From the NCBI RefSeq assembly GCF_007856155.1, contig NZ_CP042266.1, positions 3,162,001 to 3,226,000 of the forward strand: a stretch of 64,000 bases of DNA, given 5' to 3'. Position numbers and translations under genes: made by a program. The first letter of the stretch is position 1; every line of letters begins with the position of its first letter. This DNA comes from Streptomyces qinzhouensis (GTDB lineage: Bacteria > Actinomycetota > Actinomycetes > Streptomycetales > Streptomycetaceae). The notes below the pieces were generated by a model. The model was not told the origin of the DNA and made no database searches. It saw only the letters and a list, made by a program, of their open reading frames with translations. Shown here in pieces: positions 50,837 through 59,391 of the stretch.

Positions 50837-51439
50837 CTATGAAGAAGATGATCCGGCTGACGCCCCCGAGACGGGGCTGCCCGCGGACCAGAAACGGGAC
50901 CGCACATTGGGATAGGGCACCTCGTCGTGCGAGTAGTCCTGCCCGTTGGCCCTGACGACCGGGTCGGGGATCTCGGACTCTCTGACGCAGGGTGTGGCGA
51001 CCTCGAAGAACGCCTGCCCCCGGTCGCCGATGGTCACACTGATGGCGAAGCCATCCGCGGAACGGGCGAAGATCGCGGGGTGTTCCTTGTCCTTGTTGAC
51101 CGAGACGATCTTGTATCCGCTCTTCTTCCAGAACCGCTCGGTCACCCCGAGAAAGTTGCCGCGCCGCTGCTCGGAGATGATCGTCATCACCGTGCGGTAG
51201 CGGATCAGATCGCAGTCCCCCGCAGTCGTCCGGTCGTTCGTCCACTCGACTTCGGGCACGAACGCCGCCATCGTGCCGTCCAGCATCGCGTCCGCCTTCT
51301 GGGCGGCTTCCTTCATGGTGATGTCCACGGCGGGCGCCTCCTGGCTCTTGTCGCTCGATGACAGTCCGCAGCCGCCGAGCACCGTTCCGGCCAGAACCGT
51401 CACCAGTGCCGCGCGGATCGCGCCGCTCTTATGTCTCAC
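50837..51439 (-). CDS. Secreted lipoprotein of unknown function
   Basis: 200 residues. Signal peptide with lipobox LGGC at about residue 24, then a soluble domain with two Cys. The C-terminus is rich in Ser/Gly. It overlaps the hydrolase gene by four bases (ATGA), making it the last member of an operon with the DUF1023 and helical proteins upstream. This operon type is widespread in Streptomyces and often suspected to be secretion-linked. Confidence 0.8.
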   Translation of the reverse strand: MRHKSGAIRAALVTVLAGTVLGGCGLSSSDKSQEAPAVDITMKEAAQKADAMLDGTMAAFVPEVEWTNDRTTAGDCDLIRYRTVMTIISEQRRGNFLGVTERFWKKSGYKIVSVNKDKEHPAIFARSADGFAISVTIGDRGQAFFEVATPCVRESEIPDPVVRANGQDYSHDEVPYPNVRSRFWSAGSPVSGASAGSSSS

Positions 51440-52812
51440 CGGTGCCCCTCAGTCGTGATTCCGTACTCTCCCGCGACAACCCGGGCGATGTTGTCCGCGG
51501 ATACCCGGTCCGTCTCCGGGGTGAAGTACTGGGAGTGGGCCGCGATGGGCTCGCCGTCGAGGACGGGATGCGGTCCGTCATCGACGGCGAAACGCTGGGC
51601 ACCGAATGCCTTGCCGGCCGGATCCTTGCCGAAGTAGATGTCATCACCACCGGGATCCGAGAGAAACCCGGGGACGGGAAGGCGGACAGCCACGCCCGTA
51701 GCGTGCATCAGAGCCTCCGGCACGGTCGGCAGCTTGGTCACTATGTCGTTGTCGGCGGCCCCCACGTAGACCCTTTGCGGCGGCACACCGAGGTCCGCCG
51801 CTCTGTCGACTCCAACCCCGGGGCTGCCGACAAGAACGATATCGTCCACACCCGGGATACCTCCCGACTGCTTGGCCGCCGTGCCGACCGTGAGGGATCC
51901 GTAGGAGTGACCGATGGCCGTCACATGCGGATCATCGTGCTGATTGGTCGCGACGAGTCCGGCCATGAAGCGGTTGTAGGCCGGCGCCCCCTTGTCGGCG
52001 TCCGCGGTGGACATGACGTCGATGTTCTGGGGAGCGTCGTAGCCGAGCCAGACGATCGAAGCCGTGGACTTGTCGTACCGCTGGGCTCCGATGGCCGTGT
52101 CGAGTGCGCGTTTCACCGTACCGCCGCCGAACTCGGCGTCGAGTTTGGTACCGAGCCCCGGCACGTATGCGGACACATTGCGCGCGGTATCGGGGTTCCC
52201 GAAGGAGATGATGGCCCGGCCGTTTCCCTCGTCACCGACGCCGAGAAGGAACATGGGGACCTTGCTGGGTTCCCTCAGCCGATCGTCGATCTTCCGTAGC
52301 CCCTCCAGCATGGCCGGATCGTTGCCGGTGCGCTCCAGTTCCGCGATCAGGACCGGCAGATAGTGACGGTTGGCCTCGTCCCTGGCGATGGCAGGAATGC
52401 CGTCGAGCATGCCGATCAATTCGGGTGCCACGTCGAGATATTCACGTCGTTGTTCCTCGTCCAGCCCCTCCCACCACGCCTTGTTCTCGGCCGGGGAGCC
52501 GTTCTGGGGCATCCCGGCCACCAGGTGGCGAACGGTGGCGGCGTGCACATCGGCCGTGTCCCGGCGCATGTCCTCCAGCGTCGCGTCCGTCACCTCCAAA
52601 CCCTTGGCGGCCTTCAGACCGTTCAGGGCCTCGGTACAGCGGGCGTCCACCGCGGCAGCGGAGCGGACGGCGCGGGCGATACGGTCCGCGATGTCCTGGG
52701 CTTTTCCGGCGTGGGGGTTCACCTGTAGACCGGCCCCGAATCGGCCTCCGGAGGGGTCGTACGTCTCGATCCGTGGCGGCTTCCCGTACTCGCCGGCGCC
52801 GAGCGGCTCCAA
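51436..52812 (-). CDS. DUF1023 alpha/beta hydrolase, C-terminal part of an interrupted gene
   Basis: This frame has the DUF1023 hydrolase signature: nucleophile elbow IGHSYGS, VLVGSPGVGVDRAADLG, and a terminal His region. The only in-frame start is TTG 52812 without a clear ribosome site. The frame continues upstream, through the stop TAA at 52891-52893, into the helical N-terminal protein in exactly the same reading frame. Together they would make one ~605-codon protein of the usual Streptomyces architecture. I regard the TAA (TAC or TAT in a functional gene) as a nonsense change or sequencing error. Re-initiation at TTG is the alternative. Confidence 0.75.
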   Translation of the reverse strand: MEPLGAGEYGKPPRIETYDPSGGRFGAGLQVNPHAGKAQDIADRIARAVRSAAAVDARCTEALNGLKAAKGLEVTDATLEDMRRDTADVHAATVRHLVAGMPQNGSPAENKAWWEGLDEEQRREYLDVAPELIGMLDGIPAIARDEANRHYLPVLIAELERTGNDPAMLEGLRKIDDRLREPSKVPMFLLGVGDEGNGRAIISFGNPDTARNVSAYVPGLGTKLDAEFGGGTVKRALDTAIGAQRYDKSTASIVWLGYDAPQNIDVMSTADADKGAPAYNRFMAGLVATNQHDDPHVTAIGHSYGSLTVGTAAKQSGGIPGVDDIVLVGSPGVGVDRAADLGVPPQRVYVGAADNDIVTKLPTVPEALMHATGVAVRLPVPGFLSDPGGDDIYFGKDPAGKAFGAQRFAVDDGPHPVLDGEPIAAHSQYFTPETDRVSADNIARVVAGEYGITTEGHR

Positions 52813-52890
52813 GGGGCCGCGCGAGCTGCCCTGTGCGGTACCGCCCGAAACGCACTGCTCACCCCCGCCGGTGGAAACGGTCGCGGAGGG

Positions 52891-53253
52891 TTAGGTGACC
52901 GAGCCGTCGGTGTTGACCGTGAACGCCAGCGCCGCGGCCTCGTCCAGTGCCTGGCGCAACTGCCGCTGCGGTTCCAGCAGATCGGCGGAGAGGCCGTTCA
53001 GGGCCGTACGGATCAGTCCGCATTCCGTGGCCAGGTAGTCGTAATTCTGAATGAGGCGCCCCATACGCCTGACCGCCTGTTGCGCCGCCTCGCTCTCCTG
53101 GGTTTCGATGAGTTTGGCAGACATGGCCTTTCTGACGGTCTCGCGGTCGGCAGTGGAACGGCTGGAAATCCGATGCCATACATTCGCGGCTTCTTCGAAC
53201 TCGCCGCGTTTGATGTCCCGTAATTCCTGCCAGGTCAGGAAGTCGGCGGTCAT
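52891..53253 (-). CDS. Helical N-terminal part of the interrupted DUF1023 gene
   Basis: 120 residues from ATG 53253 with GGGGAG upstream. Coil-rich helices (RLIQNYDYLATECG..., LLEPQRQLRQALDEAAALAFTVNTDGSVT) resemble the WXG/LXG-like N-terminal region of DUF1023 hydrolases. That region normally continues past the phrase DGSVT into the hydrolase. Here a TAA follows immediately. It overlaps the upstream gene stop by ATGA. Confidence 0.75.
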   Translation of the reverse strand: MTADFLTWQELRDIKRGEFEEAANVWHRISSRSTADRETVRKAMSAKLIETQESEAAQQAVRRMGRLIQNYDYLATECGLIRTALNGLSADLLEPQRQLRQALDEAAALAFTVNTDGSVT

Positions 53254-53723
53254 CGCTCCCCGCCCGCCCCAGGCGTGGAGGCGCCCATGGAACTTCCCAC
53301 CCCGACGTCCACTCCCGGAAGATCGTCGGCGACTCTCAGCAGAGCTCCGCTCAAGTAGGCACACTCGCCACGCACGGACGCGAGCCGTTCCTCCCAGGAC
53401 ACGAGAACATCCTTCAGCGCAGGCACACTGCCGAGCCCGGCGCCCCATTGGTCGATGCCCTGGTGGCCGGAGCCGAGCATCCGATGGCTCTGGTCGGCGC
53501 CGGTCCGAAGGTCGCCTGCAGCCTTCGCCGCCTGTCGCCAAGGGGTACTCCCGTGCAGCAGTCGGCCCATACCTCCCGACCCGCCCGACGGACCCGGCAC
53601 GGCAGGGTCCAAAGGTGCGTTCGACGCGAGGGACATGCTCACATCCCCCGCTGCGGGACCGGCGGAGTCCGATGGCGCCGCGCCGAACATTTCCCGCCAT
53701 CGTTGTGCATCGAATTCCGGCAT
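53250..53723 (-). CDS. Helical WXG100-like hypothetical protein
   Basis: 157 residues from ATG 53723, with GAGGGGGA nine bases upstream. The centre (WRQAAKAAGDLRTGADQS...LKDVLVSWEERLASVRGECAYLSGALL) is a helical hairpin of the type paired with DUF1023 hydrolases. The TGA overlaps the ATG of the next gene. First gene of the operon that runs to the lipoprotein at 50.8 kb. Confidence 0.75.
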   Translation of the reverse strand: MPEFDAQRWREMFGAAPSDSAGPAAGDVSMSLASNAPLDPAVPGPSGGSGGMGRLLHGSTPWRQAAKAAGDLRTGADQSHRMLGSGHQGIDQWGAGLGSVPALKDVLVSWEERLASVRGECAYLSGALLRVADDLPGVDVGVGSSMGASTPGAGGER

Positions 53724-54161
53724 CGTCGTTTATCCCCCTCATGCTCACAGCCGCGTCCGAAATGGCCGCCGGCGACTGTCGTCAGCAGCGTAGGGCGCGT
53801 TGGGCGGCCATCACCACTCAGGCAAGAGAGACCGGCGAGAAAAATCATCCGCGCGATATCACAGCAGTATGACCGGAGCAAGAGTAGGCGCGCCTATGCA
53901 TCCCGATCTCCGAAGGAGCTGGGTGGGGCCGGCAAACAGGAGGCGGCCGAGCCGTCGGCCTCCTGCCCTGCAATACACGCGGCCACGGCAGACGTCTTCC
54001 ACCACAGCCGGTTCTCCGACAGCGGCCTTCCAGTACCACCTTTGGCAGTAAGCGGAGTTCGGTTCGCGTCCCAGCGACTCCCCGACGCGGGCATTCCGGG
54101 CCGCGGCCGCACCACCCCTGCCACAGGCACCTGAACGGCCGGGGATCGACCGCCCGGAGGG
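53724..54161. other. Intergenic region upstream of the DUF1023 operon
   Basis: No gene is supported. It is less GC-rich than surroundings near 53830-53880 and probably holds the minus-strand promoter. It contains a hairpin with arms AGGAGGC and GCCTCCT at 53938-53964. Several possible short frames lack ribosome sites. Confidence 0.5.
53938..53964. terminator. Possible hairpin terminator
   Basis: Seven-base arms AGGAGGC and GCCTCCT with further partial pairing inside; placed between two minus-strand genes. Confidence 0.4.
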
Positions 54162-54764
54162 TCAGGGCGTCGTGTCGGGAGCCTGTAGCGAGTCGAGCCA
54201 GTCCAGGAGGCGGGTGCCCTGGCGGGCCATGAGGTCCGGGTCGCGCAGGGCGTTGGTCAGGAGCGACATGCCCTGGTAGGCGGAGACGAGAGTGACGGCG
54301 AGGTCGTCCGGGTCGGGCAGGCCCAGGGCGCGGAACTGGTCCGCGGTCCACTCCAGCAGGCGCCGGATGACCGTGCCGGCCTCCGCGTCGAGGGTCCCGT
54401 CGGCGCGTTTGTCCAGTTCGACGGCGAGGGTGCCGGTGGGGCAGCCGTAGCGGGCGGCGACCGCCCGCTGGTCGATCCAGGCGGCGACCAGGGCCTTGAG
54501 GCGGTCGCGAGGGTCGGGCAGCCGGTCCAGGTGGCCGGTGAACTCGTCGAGGTGTGCGCTGTGCTCGGAGAGGGCGGCCAGGATCAGCTCGTCCTTGGTC
54601 TTGAAGTAGTAGTAGACGTTCCCCACCGGAACATCCGCCGCGCGCGCGATATCGGCGAGGGTGGTGCGCTCGACGCCCTGCTCATGCAGGACCCGGGCCG
54701 CCTCCGTCGTGAGTCGTCGGCGCTTGTCGGCCGCCCGCGCCCCGGGCTTCACTGAGTCAGTCAC
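54162..54764 (-). CDS. TetR family transcriptional regulator
   Basis: 200 residues from GTG 54764; TTG at 54782 and GTG at 54752 are alternatives. HTH: TTLADIARAADVPVGNVYYYFKTKDELI. C-terminal TetR_C of the kind found in quinone/aldehyde-responsive repressors (WIDQRAVAARYGCPTGTLAVELD, with Cys that may sense electrophiles). The start codon lies inside one of two repeated operator copies, so the mRNA may be leaderless and the gene self-repressed. It is divergent from the NmrA-like gene, which it presumably controls. Confidence 0.88.
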   Translation of the reverse strand: MTDSVKPGARAADKRRRLTTEAARVLHEQGVERTTLADIARAADVPVGNVYYYFKTKDELILAALSEHSAHLDEFTGHLDRLPDPRDRLKALVAAWIDQRAVAARYGCPTGTLAVELDKRADGTLDAEAGTVIRRLLEWTADQFRALGLPDPDDLAVTLVSAYQGMSLLTNALRDPDLMARQGTRLLDWLDSLQAPDTTP

Positions 54765-54830
54765 CCAACTAACTATAGACAACCCCCGGCACGACCGTGC
54801 TACGGTCTGAGTAAGTCAGCCGACTAACTA
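54753..54830. promoter_or_regulatory. Duplicated operator between TetR and NmrA-like genes
   Basis: Two 23-bp direct copies (54753-54775 and 54808-54830) differ at three positions. Each is an imperfect palindrome with half-sites of form TGAGTNAGTC and GACTAACTA. One overlaps the TetR start, the other lies just before the ribosome site of the target gene. Confidence 0.65.
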
Positions 54831-54849
54831 ACTCACTTGGGGAGACGTC

Positions 54850-55695
54850 ATGATCGTGGTGACAGGCGCGACCGGCAACATCGGACGGACCTTGGTGCCC
54901 CTGCTGGCCGGGGCGGGCGAGGACGTCGTGGCCGTCTCGCGGCGTCCCGAGTACGAAGGACTGCCGGCCGGCGCCAGGCACGCCCGGGCCGACATCGGGA
55001 ACAGTGCGAGCCTGCGGCCCGTCCTCGACGGCGCCGACGCCCTCTTCCTCATGCTGGGCGGCGAGCTCAACGGAGCCGGCGAGAGCCCGGACGCCCTTCT
55101 CGGCGCGGCCCTGGACTCCGGGGTCAAGCGGATCGTCCTGCTCTCCTCCCAGATCAACTCCACCCGCCCCGAGGCCCTCTCCCACACCCGGCTGCGCGCG
55201 TTCGAGACCGCCGTACGGGCGTCCGGAGCGGACTTCACGATCCTGCGCCCCGGCGGCTTCGCCTCCAACGCCTTCGCGTGGGCCGAGTCGGTACGCACGA
55301 AGCGCACGGTCTTCGCTCCGTTCGGCGACGTGGCCCTGCCGGTCGTCGACCCGGCGGACATCGCCGCGGTCGCCGCCGCGGCACTGCGCGAGGACGGACA
55401 CGCCGGCCGTACGTACGAACTAACCGGCCCCCGGGCCGTCAGCCCCCGCGAGCAGGCCGCGGCGATCTCCCGGGCCCTGGGCGAGGAAGTCGCCTTCGTG
55501 GAGCTCTCCCGCGATCAGGCCCACAGCCACCTGGCGCGGTTCATGCCCGAGGAGGTCATCGACGGCACGCTGGACATCCTCGGCGTCCCACTGCCGTCCG
55601 AGCAGACCGTCAGCCCCGATACGGAGAGCGTCCTCCACCGTCCGGCCAGGCCCTTCGACGAGTGGGTCGCGCGCAATCTGCCGGCCTTCCGGTAG
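54850..55695 (+). CDS. NAD(P)H-binding NmrA-like oxidoreductase (quinone reductase type)
   Basis: 281 residues. Rossmann motif VTGATGNIGRTL at the N-terminus and the extended-SDR/NmrA pattern (ILRPGGFASNAFAW, DPADIAAVAAAAL). GGGGAGACG precedes ATG 54850. Similar proteins reduce quinones or sense NADPH. With the divergent TetR it looks like a small stress-response module. Confidence 0.88.
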   Translation: MIVVTGATGNIGRTLVPLLAGAGEDVVAVSRRPEYEGLPAGARHARADIGNSASLRPVLDGADALFLMLGGELNGAGESPDALLGAALDSGVKRIVLLSSQINSTRPEALSHTRLRAFETAVRASGADFTILRPGGFASNAFAWAESVRTKRTVFAPFGDVALPVVDPADIAAVAAAALREDGHAGRTYELTGPRAVSPREQAAAISRALGEEVAFVELSRDQAHSHLARFMPEEVIDGTLDILGVPLPSEQTVSPDTESVLHRPARPFDEWVARNLPAFR

Positions 55696-56128
55696 GGCCT
55701 TTCAGTAGGGCCTTTCGGTAGGGCCGTTCTTTTGGATCAGGCTGGATCAGTGAGTGGGGGTCCCCCCACGCTCCCTGGGCGTAGGGGTGGGGGTCTGGTG
55801 CCGTGGATCGCAAGGCGGCGGATGGAGCCCACGCGGTGGGGGCACTCCCCCAGGCCGTCAGGCCGAGGGGGCCCGTCGGCGACTGACGACAACGCGGCGT
55901 GGGGGCACTCCCCCTGGGCTACCGCCCGGGGGGACCCCCACCTGGGCCCGGCGGCCCGGAGGCACCCCCACCCGGGTCGCCGCCCGGAGGCACCCCCGCC
56001 CGGGCCGCCGGGCCCAGGGGGAGCGCGGTGCCTGGGGGCACGCCCAGGCACCGTAGCCGGGGGCGGCACGCGAGCCCGGCAAGATCCGAAAGAGAGGCCC
56101 TCGGGCCGCCCGGCCCGGCGCGCACGCC
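55696..56128. other. Intergenic region with GC-rich repeats
   Basis: No gene. Repeated blocks of GTGGGGGCACTCCCCC and GGAGGCACCCCC type occupy about 55748-56045. The start carries a triple short repeat GTAGGGCCTTTC at 55693-55723. Convergent genes flank it. Confidence 0.6.
55748..56045. repeat. Cluster of GGGGGCACTCCCCC-type palindromic repeats
   Basis: At least six inverted units with G5-6 arms and an ACT/CAC centre, of the kind seen between many Streptomyces genes. They probably act as transcription terminators or remain from a spreading repeat family. Confidence 0.6.
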
Positions 56129-57172
56129 TCAGAACGTGAGCACCGCCCTCGCGCCCTCGCCCACGCCCGACGCCGCCTTCGCGAAGTCCTCCACCGGGTG
56201 GATCTCCGACACCAGTTCGTCCAGGAGCAGTTCGCCGCGGCCGTAGAGGTCCGCGTAGAGGGCGATGTCGTGCTGGGGGCGGGAGGTGCCGTAGCGGCAG
56301 CCCAGGATGGACTTGTCGAGGAACATCGCGGCCGGGGGGAACGACGCCTCCGTCGTGGGGGGTGTCATGCCCAGGAGGACCGCCTGGCCGCCGCGGTCGA
56401 GGAGGTCGATCGCGGCGCGGATCAGGGCCGGGCGGCCCACGCATTCGAAGACCTGGTCCGCGCCGGTCGGCAGGATGGAGCGGACCGCTTCGGCGGACGG
56501 CAGGAAGTGGGTCGCGCCGAACCGCAGTGCCAGAGGTTCCTTCGCCGGGTTGGTGTCGACGGCGACGATCGCCGACGCGCCCGCGAGCCGCGCGCCCTGG
56601 ACGACATTGAGGCCGATCCCGCCCGCGCCGATGACGACGACCGTGTCCCCCCGGCGGGTCCTCGCCCGGTTCAGTACGGCCCCGACCCCGGTCAGCACCG
56701 CGCAGCCGAGGACGGCCGCCGAGGTCAGCGGCAGTGCGCGGGGGATCCGTACGGCCTGGACGGCGGTGACGATCGTGCGCTCGGCGAACGCCGAGTTCGC
56801 GGCGAACTGGAACAGTCGCTCGCCCCGGCGCGAGTAGGGGCGGCCAGGGCGGCCGATCGCCGACCGGCAGAGGGTGGGGCGGCCGCGGTCGCAGTCCGCG
56901 CAGGCGCCGCAGTTACGGAGGGTGGAGAGCGCCACATGGTCCCCGGGCGCCACATGCCGCACCCCCGCCCCGACCGCTTCCACCACGCCCGCGCCCTCGT
57001 GGCCGAGGACCACCGGCACGGGGAAGGGGATCGTGCCGTCGATCACCGACAGATCGCTGTGGCAGAGTCCGGCCGCGGCGATCGCCACCAGCACCTCGCC
57101 CGGGCCCGGGGCGCGGATCTCCAGATCGTCCACCAGCTCCGGACTCCGGCCGTCGAAGACGATTCCCCGCAT
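56129..57172 (-). CDS. Zinc-dependent alcohol dehydrogenase (MDR family)
   Basis: 347 residues. Catalytic-zinc ligands CHSD, GHEG and LGCAVLTG; structural-zinc lobe CGACADCDRGRPTLC with all four Cys; NAD site VIGAGGIGLNVVQ. Oxidises an alcohol (or reduces an aldehyde) in the CoA block. It starts seven bases after the dehydrogenase stop, so it is the third gene of an SDR-ACAD-ADH operon under operator G. Confidence 0.92.
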   Translation of the reverse strand: MRGIVFDGRSPELVDDLEIRAPGPGEVLVAIAAAGLCHSDLSVIDGTIPFPVPVVLGHEGAGVVEAVGAGVRHVAPGDHVALSTLRNCGACADCDRGRPTLCRSAIGRPGRPYSRRGERLFQFAANSAFAERTIVTAVQAVRIPRALPLTSAAVLGCAVLTGVGAVLNRARTRRGDTVVVIGAGGIGLNVVQGARLAGASAIVAVDTNPAKEPLALRFGATHFLPSAEAVRSILPTGADQVFECVGRPALIRAAIDLLDRGGQAVLLGMTPPTTEASFPPAAMFLDKSILGCRYGTSRPQHDIALYADLYGRGELLLDELVSEIHPVEDFAKAASGVGEGARAVLTF

Positions 57173-57179
57173 GGACAGT

Positions 57180-58349
57180 TCACCCCTTCGGTTCCTTCGG
57201 GAGGCCGAGTACCCGCTCGGCGATGACCGTGCGCTGGATCTCGTCCGAGCCGCCGTAGATCGTGTCGGCCCGGCTGAACAGGAACATCCGCTGGTCGGAG
57301 GAGAGTTCGTACGGTGTCTCCGCGCGCCACTCCCCCGGCCCGGCGGTCGCCGCCGCGCCCCGGACGGCCATCGCCAGCTCGCCCAGGGTGCGGTGCCAGT
57401 TGCCCCACAGCAGCTTGGTGACGCTGGAATCCGCCGGGGCGGGCCCGGCGAGGGCGTGCCAGCGCAGGGCGCGCAGCCCGGCCCACTGCCGCACGAGCCG
57501 CTCCCGAATCACCGGGTCGTCCGCCGCGCCCGTCGCCACCGCGGTACGGACGACCTCCCGCAGCTCCGTCTCGAAGCCGATCTGCTGGGCGAGGGTCGCG
57601 ACGCCCCGTTCGTCGTCGAGCAGGCCCATGGCGACGGTCCAGCCGTTGCCCTCGCCGCCCACGACATGCCCGCCGTCGGCGATCGCCCCGTCGAAGAAGA
57701 CCTCGTTGAACTCGCTGGTCCCGGTCATCTGCCGGATCGGCCGTACCTCGATCCGGCCCGGCTGGTCCATCGGCACCAGCAGCAGTGACAGCCTGCGGTG
57801 CCGCCGGGATCCGGCCCCGGTGCGGGCGAGGACGAAGCACCAGTCGGCCTCCCGGGCCAGGGAGGTCCACACCTTCTGGCCGGTGATCCGGTAGCCGGTG
57901 CCGTCCCGGACGGCGGTGGTACGGAGAGCCGCCAGGTCCGAGCCCGCGTCGGGTTCGCTGTAGCCCTGGCACCACAGCTCGTCGCCCCGGGCCACCGGCG
58001 GCAGGAACCGTTCCCGCTGCTCCCGCGTCCCGTACCGGATCACCGTCGGCGCCAGCAGGTTCTCCCCGATGTGTCCGACCCGTCCGGGCGCCCGGGCCCT
58101 GGCGTACTCCTCCGCCCACACCATCTGCCGGGCCGGGCCCACGGACCGGTTGCCCCAGCGCGCCTCGGGCCAGCCGAGACCGATCCAGCCGCCGCGGCCC
58201 AGTTCCCGCTCCCACTCCCGGCGCACCGCGAGGCCCTCGTGTTCCCGGCCGGGCCCGCCGCCCGCCGCCCGGTGGGCGTCGGTGAGACGGGCGGCCAGCC
58301 AGGCCCTGGCCTCGGCCCGGAACCCGGCGTCGTCCGCGGACGAGTTCAT
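57180..58349 (-). CDS. Acyl-CoA dehydrogenase (FadE-like)
   Basis: 389 residues from ATG 58349 with GGGGGT upstream. Motifs: LWCQGYSEPDAGSDLAAL, VWTSLAREADWCFVLART, MGLLDDERGVATLAQQ and C-terminal YGGSDEIQRTVIAERVLGLPKE. The usual catalytic Glu of YEGT is Gly here. Families related to steroid dehydrogenases carry the base elsewhere, possibly in DDERG. Fourteen bp downstream of the SDR stop. Confidence 0.9.
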   Translation of the reverse strand: MNSSADDAGFRAEARAWLAARLTDAHRAAGGGPGREHEGLAVRREWERELGRGGWIGLGWPEARWGNRSVGPARQMVWAEEYARARAPGRVGHIGENLLAPTVIRYGTREQRERFLPPVARGDELWCQGYSEPDAGSDLAALRTTAVRDGTGYRITGQKVWTSLAREADWCFVLARTGAGSRRHRRLSLLLVPMDQPGRIEVRPIRQMTGTSEFNEVFFDGAIADGGHVVGGEGNGWTVAMGLLDDERGVATLAQQIGFETELREVVRTAVATGAADDPVIRERLVRQWAGLRALRWHALAGPAPADSSVTKLLWGNWHRTLGELAMAVRGAAATAGPGEWRAETPYELSSDQRMFLFSRADTIYGGSDEIQRTVIAERVLGLPKEPKG

Positions 58350-58363
58350 GACGTACCCCCGGC

Positions 58364-59269
58364 TCAAGTGTTGGGGCGTTCGCCGGCCTTCGCCGCCCGC
58401 GCCATCTCGGTGAGCGCCGCCAGCATCGGCATCGGGTCGGTGCCGACCGTGCCGGGCAGGAAGTCGGCGATCTTCTCCGGGGTCCAGCCGCCCTCCGCGT
58501 ATCCGGCGCGCAGCTCCCGCGGCTGTGCCCAGACCGCGATCTTGGGTCCGGCGATCGTGTAGACCTGCCCGGTGATCTCCCGGGCCCGGTCGGAGAGGAG
58601 GTAGACGACCAGTGCGGCCACGTCCTCCGGTTCGCCGATCTCCTTCAGCTCCATCGGCACCCCGGCGGACATCCGGGTCCGGGCGACCGGTGCGACGGCG
58701 TTCGCGGTGACGCCGTACTTGTGCAGTCCGAGCGCGGCGCTGCGGGCCAGCGAGATGATTCCGCCCTTCGCGGCCGCGTAGTTGGCCTGGGCGACCGAGC
58801 CCTGGTGGTTTCCGCTGGTGAAGCCGATCAGGGTGCCCGAGCCCTGTTTCCGCAGGACGGCGGAGGCGGCGCGGAAGACGGTGAAGGTGCCCTTGAGGTG
58901 GGTGGCGACGACCGGGTCCCACTCCTCCTCCGTCATATTGAAGAGCATCCGTTCGCGCAGGATCCCGGCGACGCAGACGACGCCGTCGATCCGTCCGTAC
59001 GCGGTGAGCGCGGTGTCCACGAGCCGCTGTCCGCCCGCCATGGTGGAAATATCGTCGGCGACGGCGACCGCGCTGCCGCCGGCCGCCTCGATCTCCTTCA
59101 CGACGGCGTCGGCGATCTCGGACGCGGGCTCGGCGCCCTCGACCGATACCCCGTAGTCGTTGACGACGACCTTCGCGCCCTCGGCCGCCGCGGCGAGGGC
59201 GACCGCGCGGCCGATGCCCCGGCCCGCGCCGGTGACGGCCACGACCTTGCCTGCCAAGAAGTTCCCCAC
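58364..59269 (-). CDS. SDR family dehydrogenase, 17beta-HSD4/hydroxyacyl-CoA dehydrogenase-like
   Basis: 301 residues from GTG 59269. SDR fingerprint: TGAGRGIGRAVAL, NDYG (typical of the MFE-2/17beta-HSD4 group), catalytic YAAAK, and GITGQVYTI-type end. It has the extra ~50-residue C-terminus of the multifunctional-enzyme SDR class (GWTPEKIADFLPGTVG). Predicted to oxidise a 3-hydroxyacyl-CoA or hydroxysteroid-CoA. Operator G lies 23 bp upstream. Confidence 0.9.
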   Translation of the reverse strand: MGNFLAGKVVAVTGAGRGIGRAVALAAAAEGAKVVVNDYGVSVEGAEPASEIADAVVKEIEAAGGSAVAVADDISTMAGGQRLVDTALTAYGRIDGVVCVAGILRERMLFNMTEEEWDPVVATHLKGTFTVFRAASAVLRKQGSGTLIGFTSGNHQGSVAQANYAAAKGGIISLARSAALGLHKYGVTANAVAPVARTRMSAGVPMELKEIGEPEDVAALVVYLLSDRAREITGQVYTIAGPKIAVWAQPRELRAGYAEGGWTPEKIADFLPGTVGTDPMPMLAALTEMARAAKAGERPNT

Positions 59270-59291
59270 GCCCGGCCCCTTCCCGCGGTTT

Positions 59292-59306
59292 CTGACGGTC
59301 CGTTAG
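59292..59306. promoter_or_regulatory. CTGAC-N5-GTCAG operator, site G (one mismatch)
   Basis: Reads CTGAC GGTCC GTTAG. It is shared by the divergent SDR operon (23 bp) and cyclase gene (86 bp). Confidence 0.65.
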
Positions 59307-59391
59307 ATTCTAAGTGGGTCCGGACGCCCCGGCACAACCCCCGTACAGCAAACGGACACGGAGCCGAAAGGCCGGAGGAGGTCGGAGCGCG

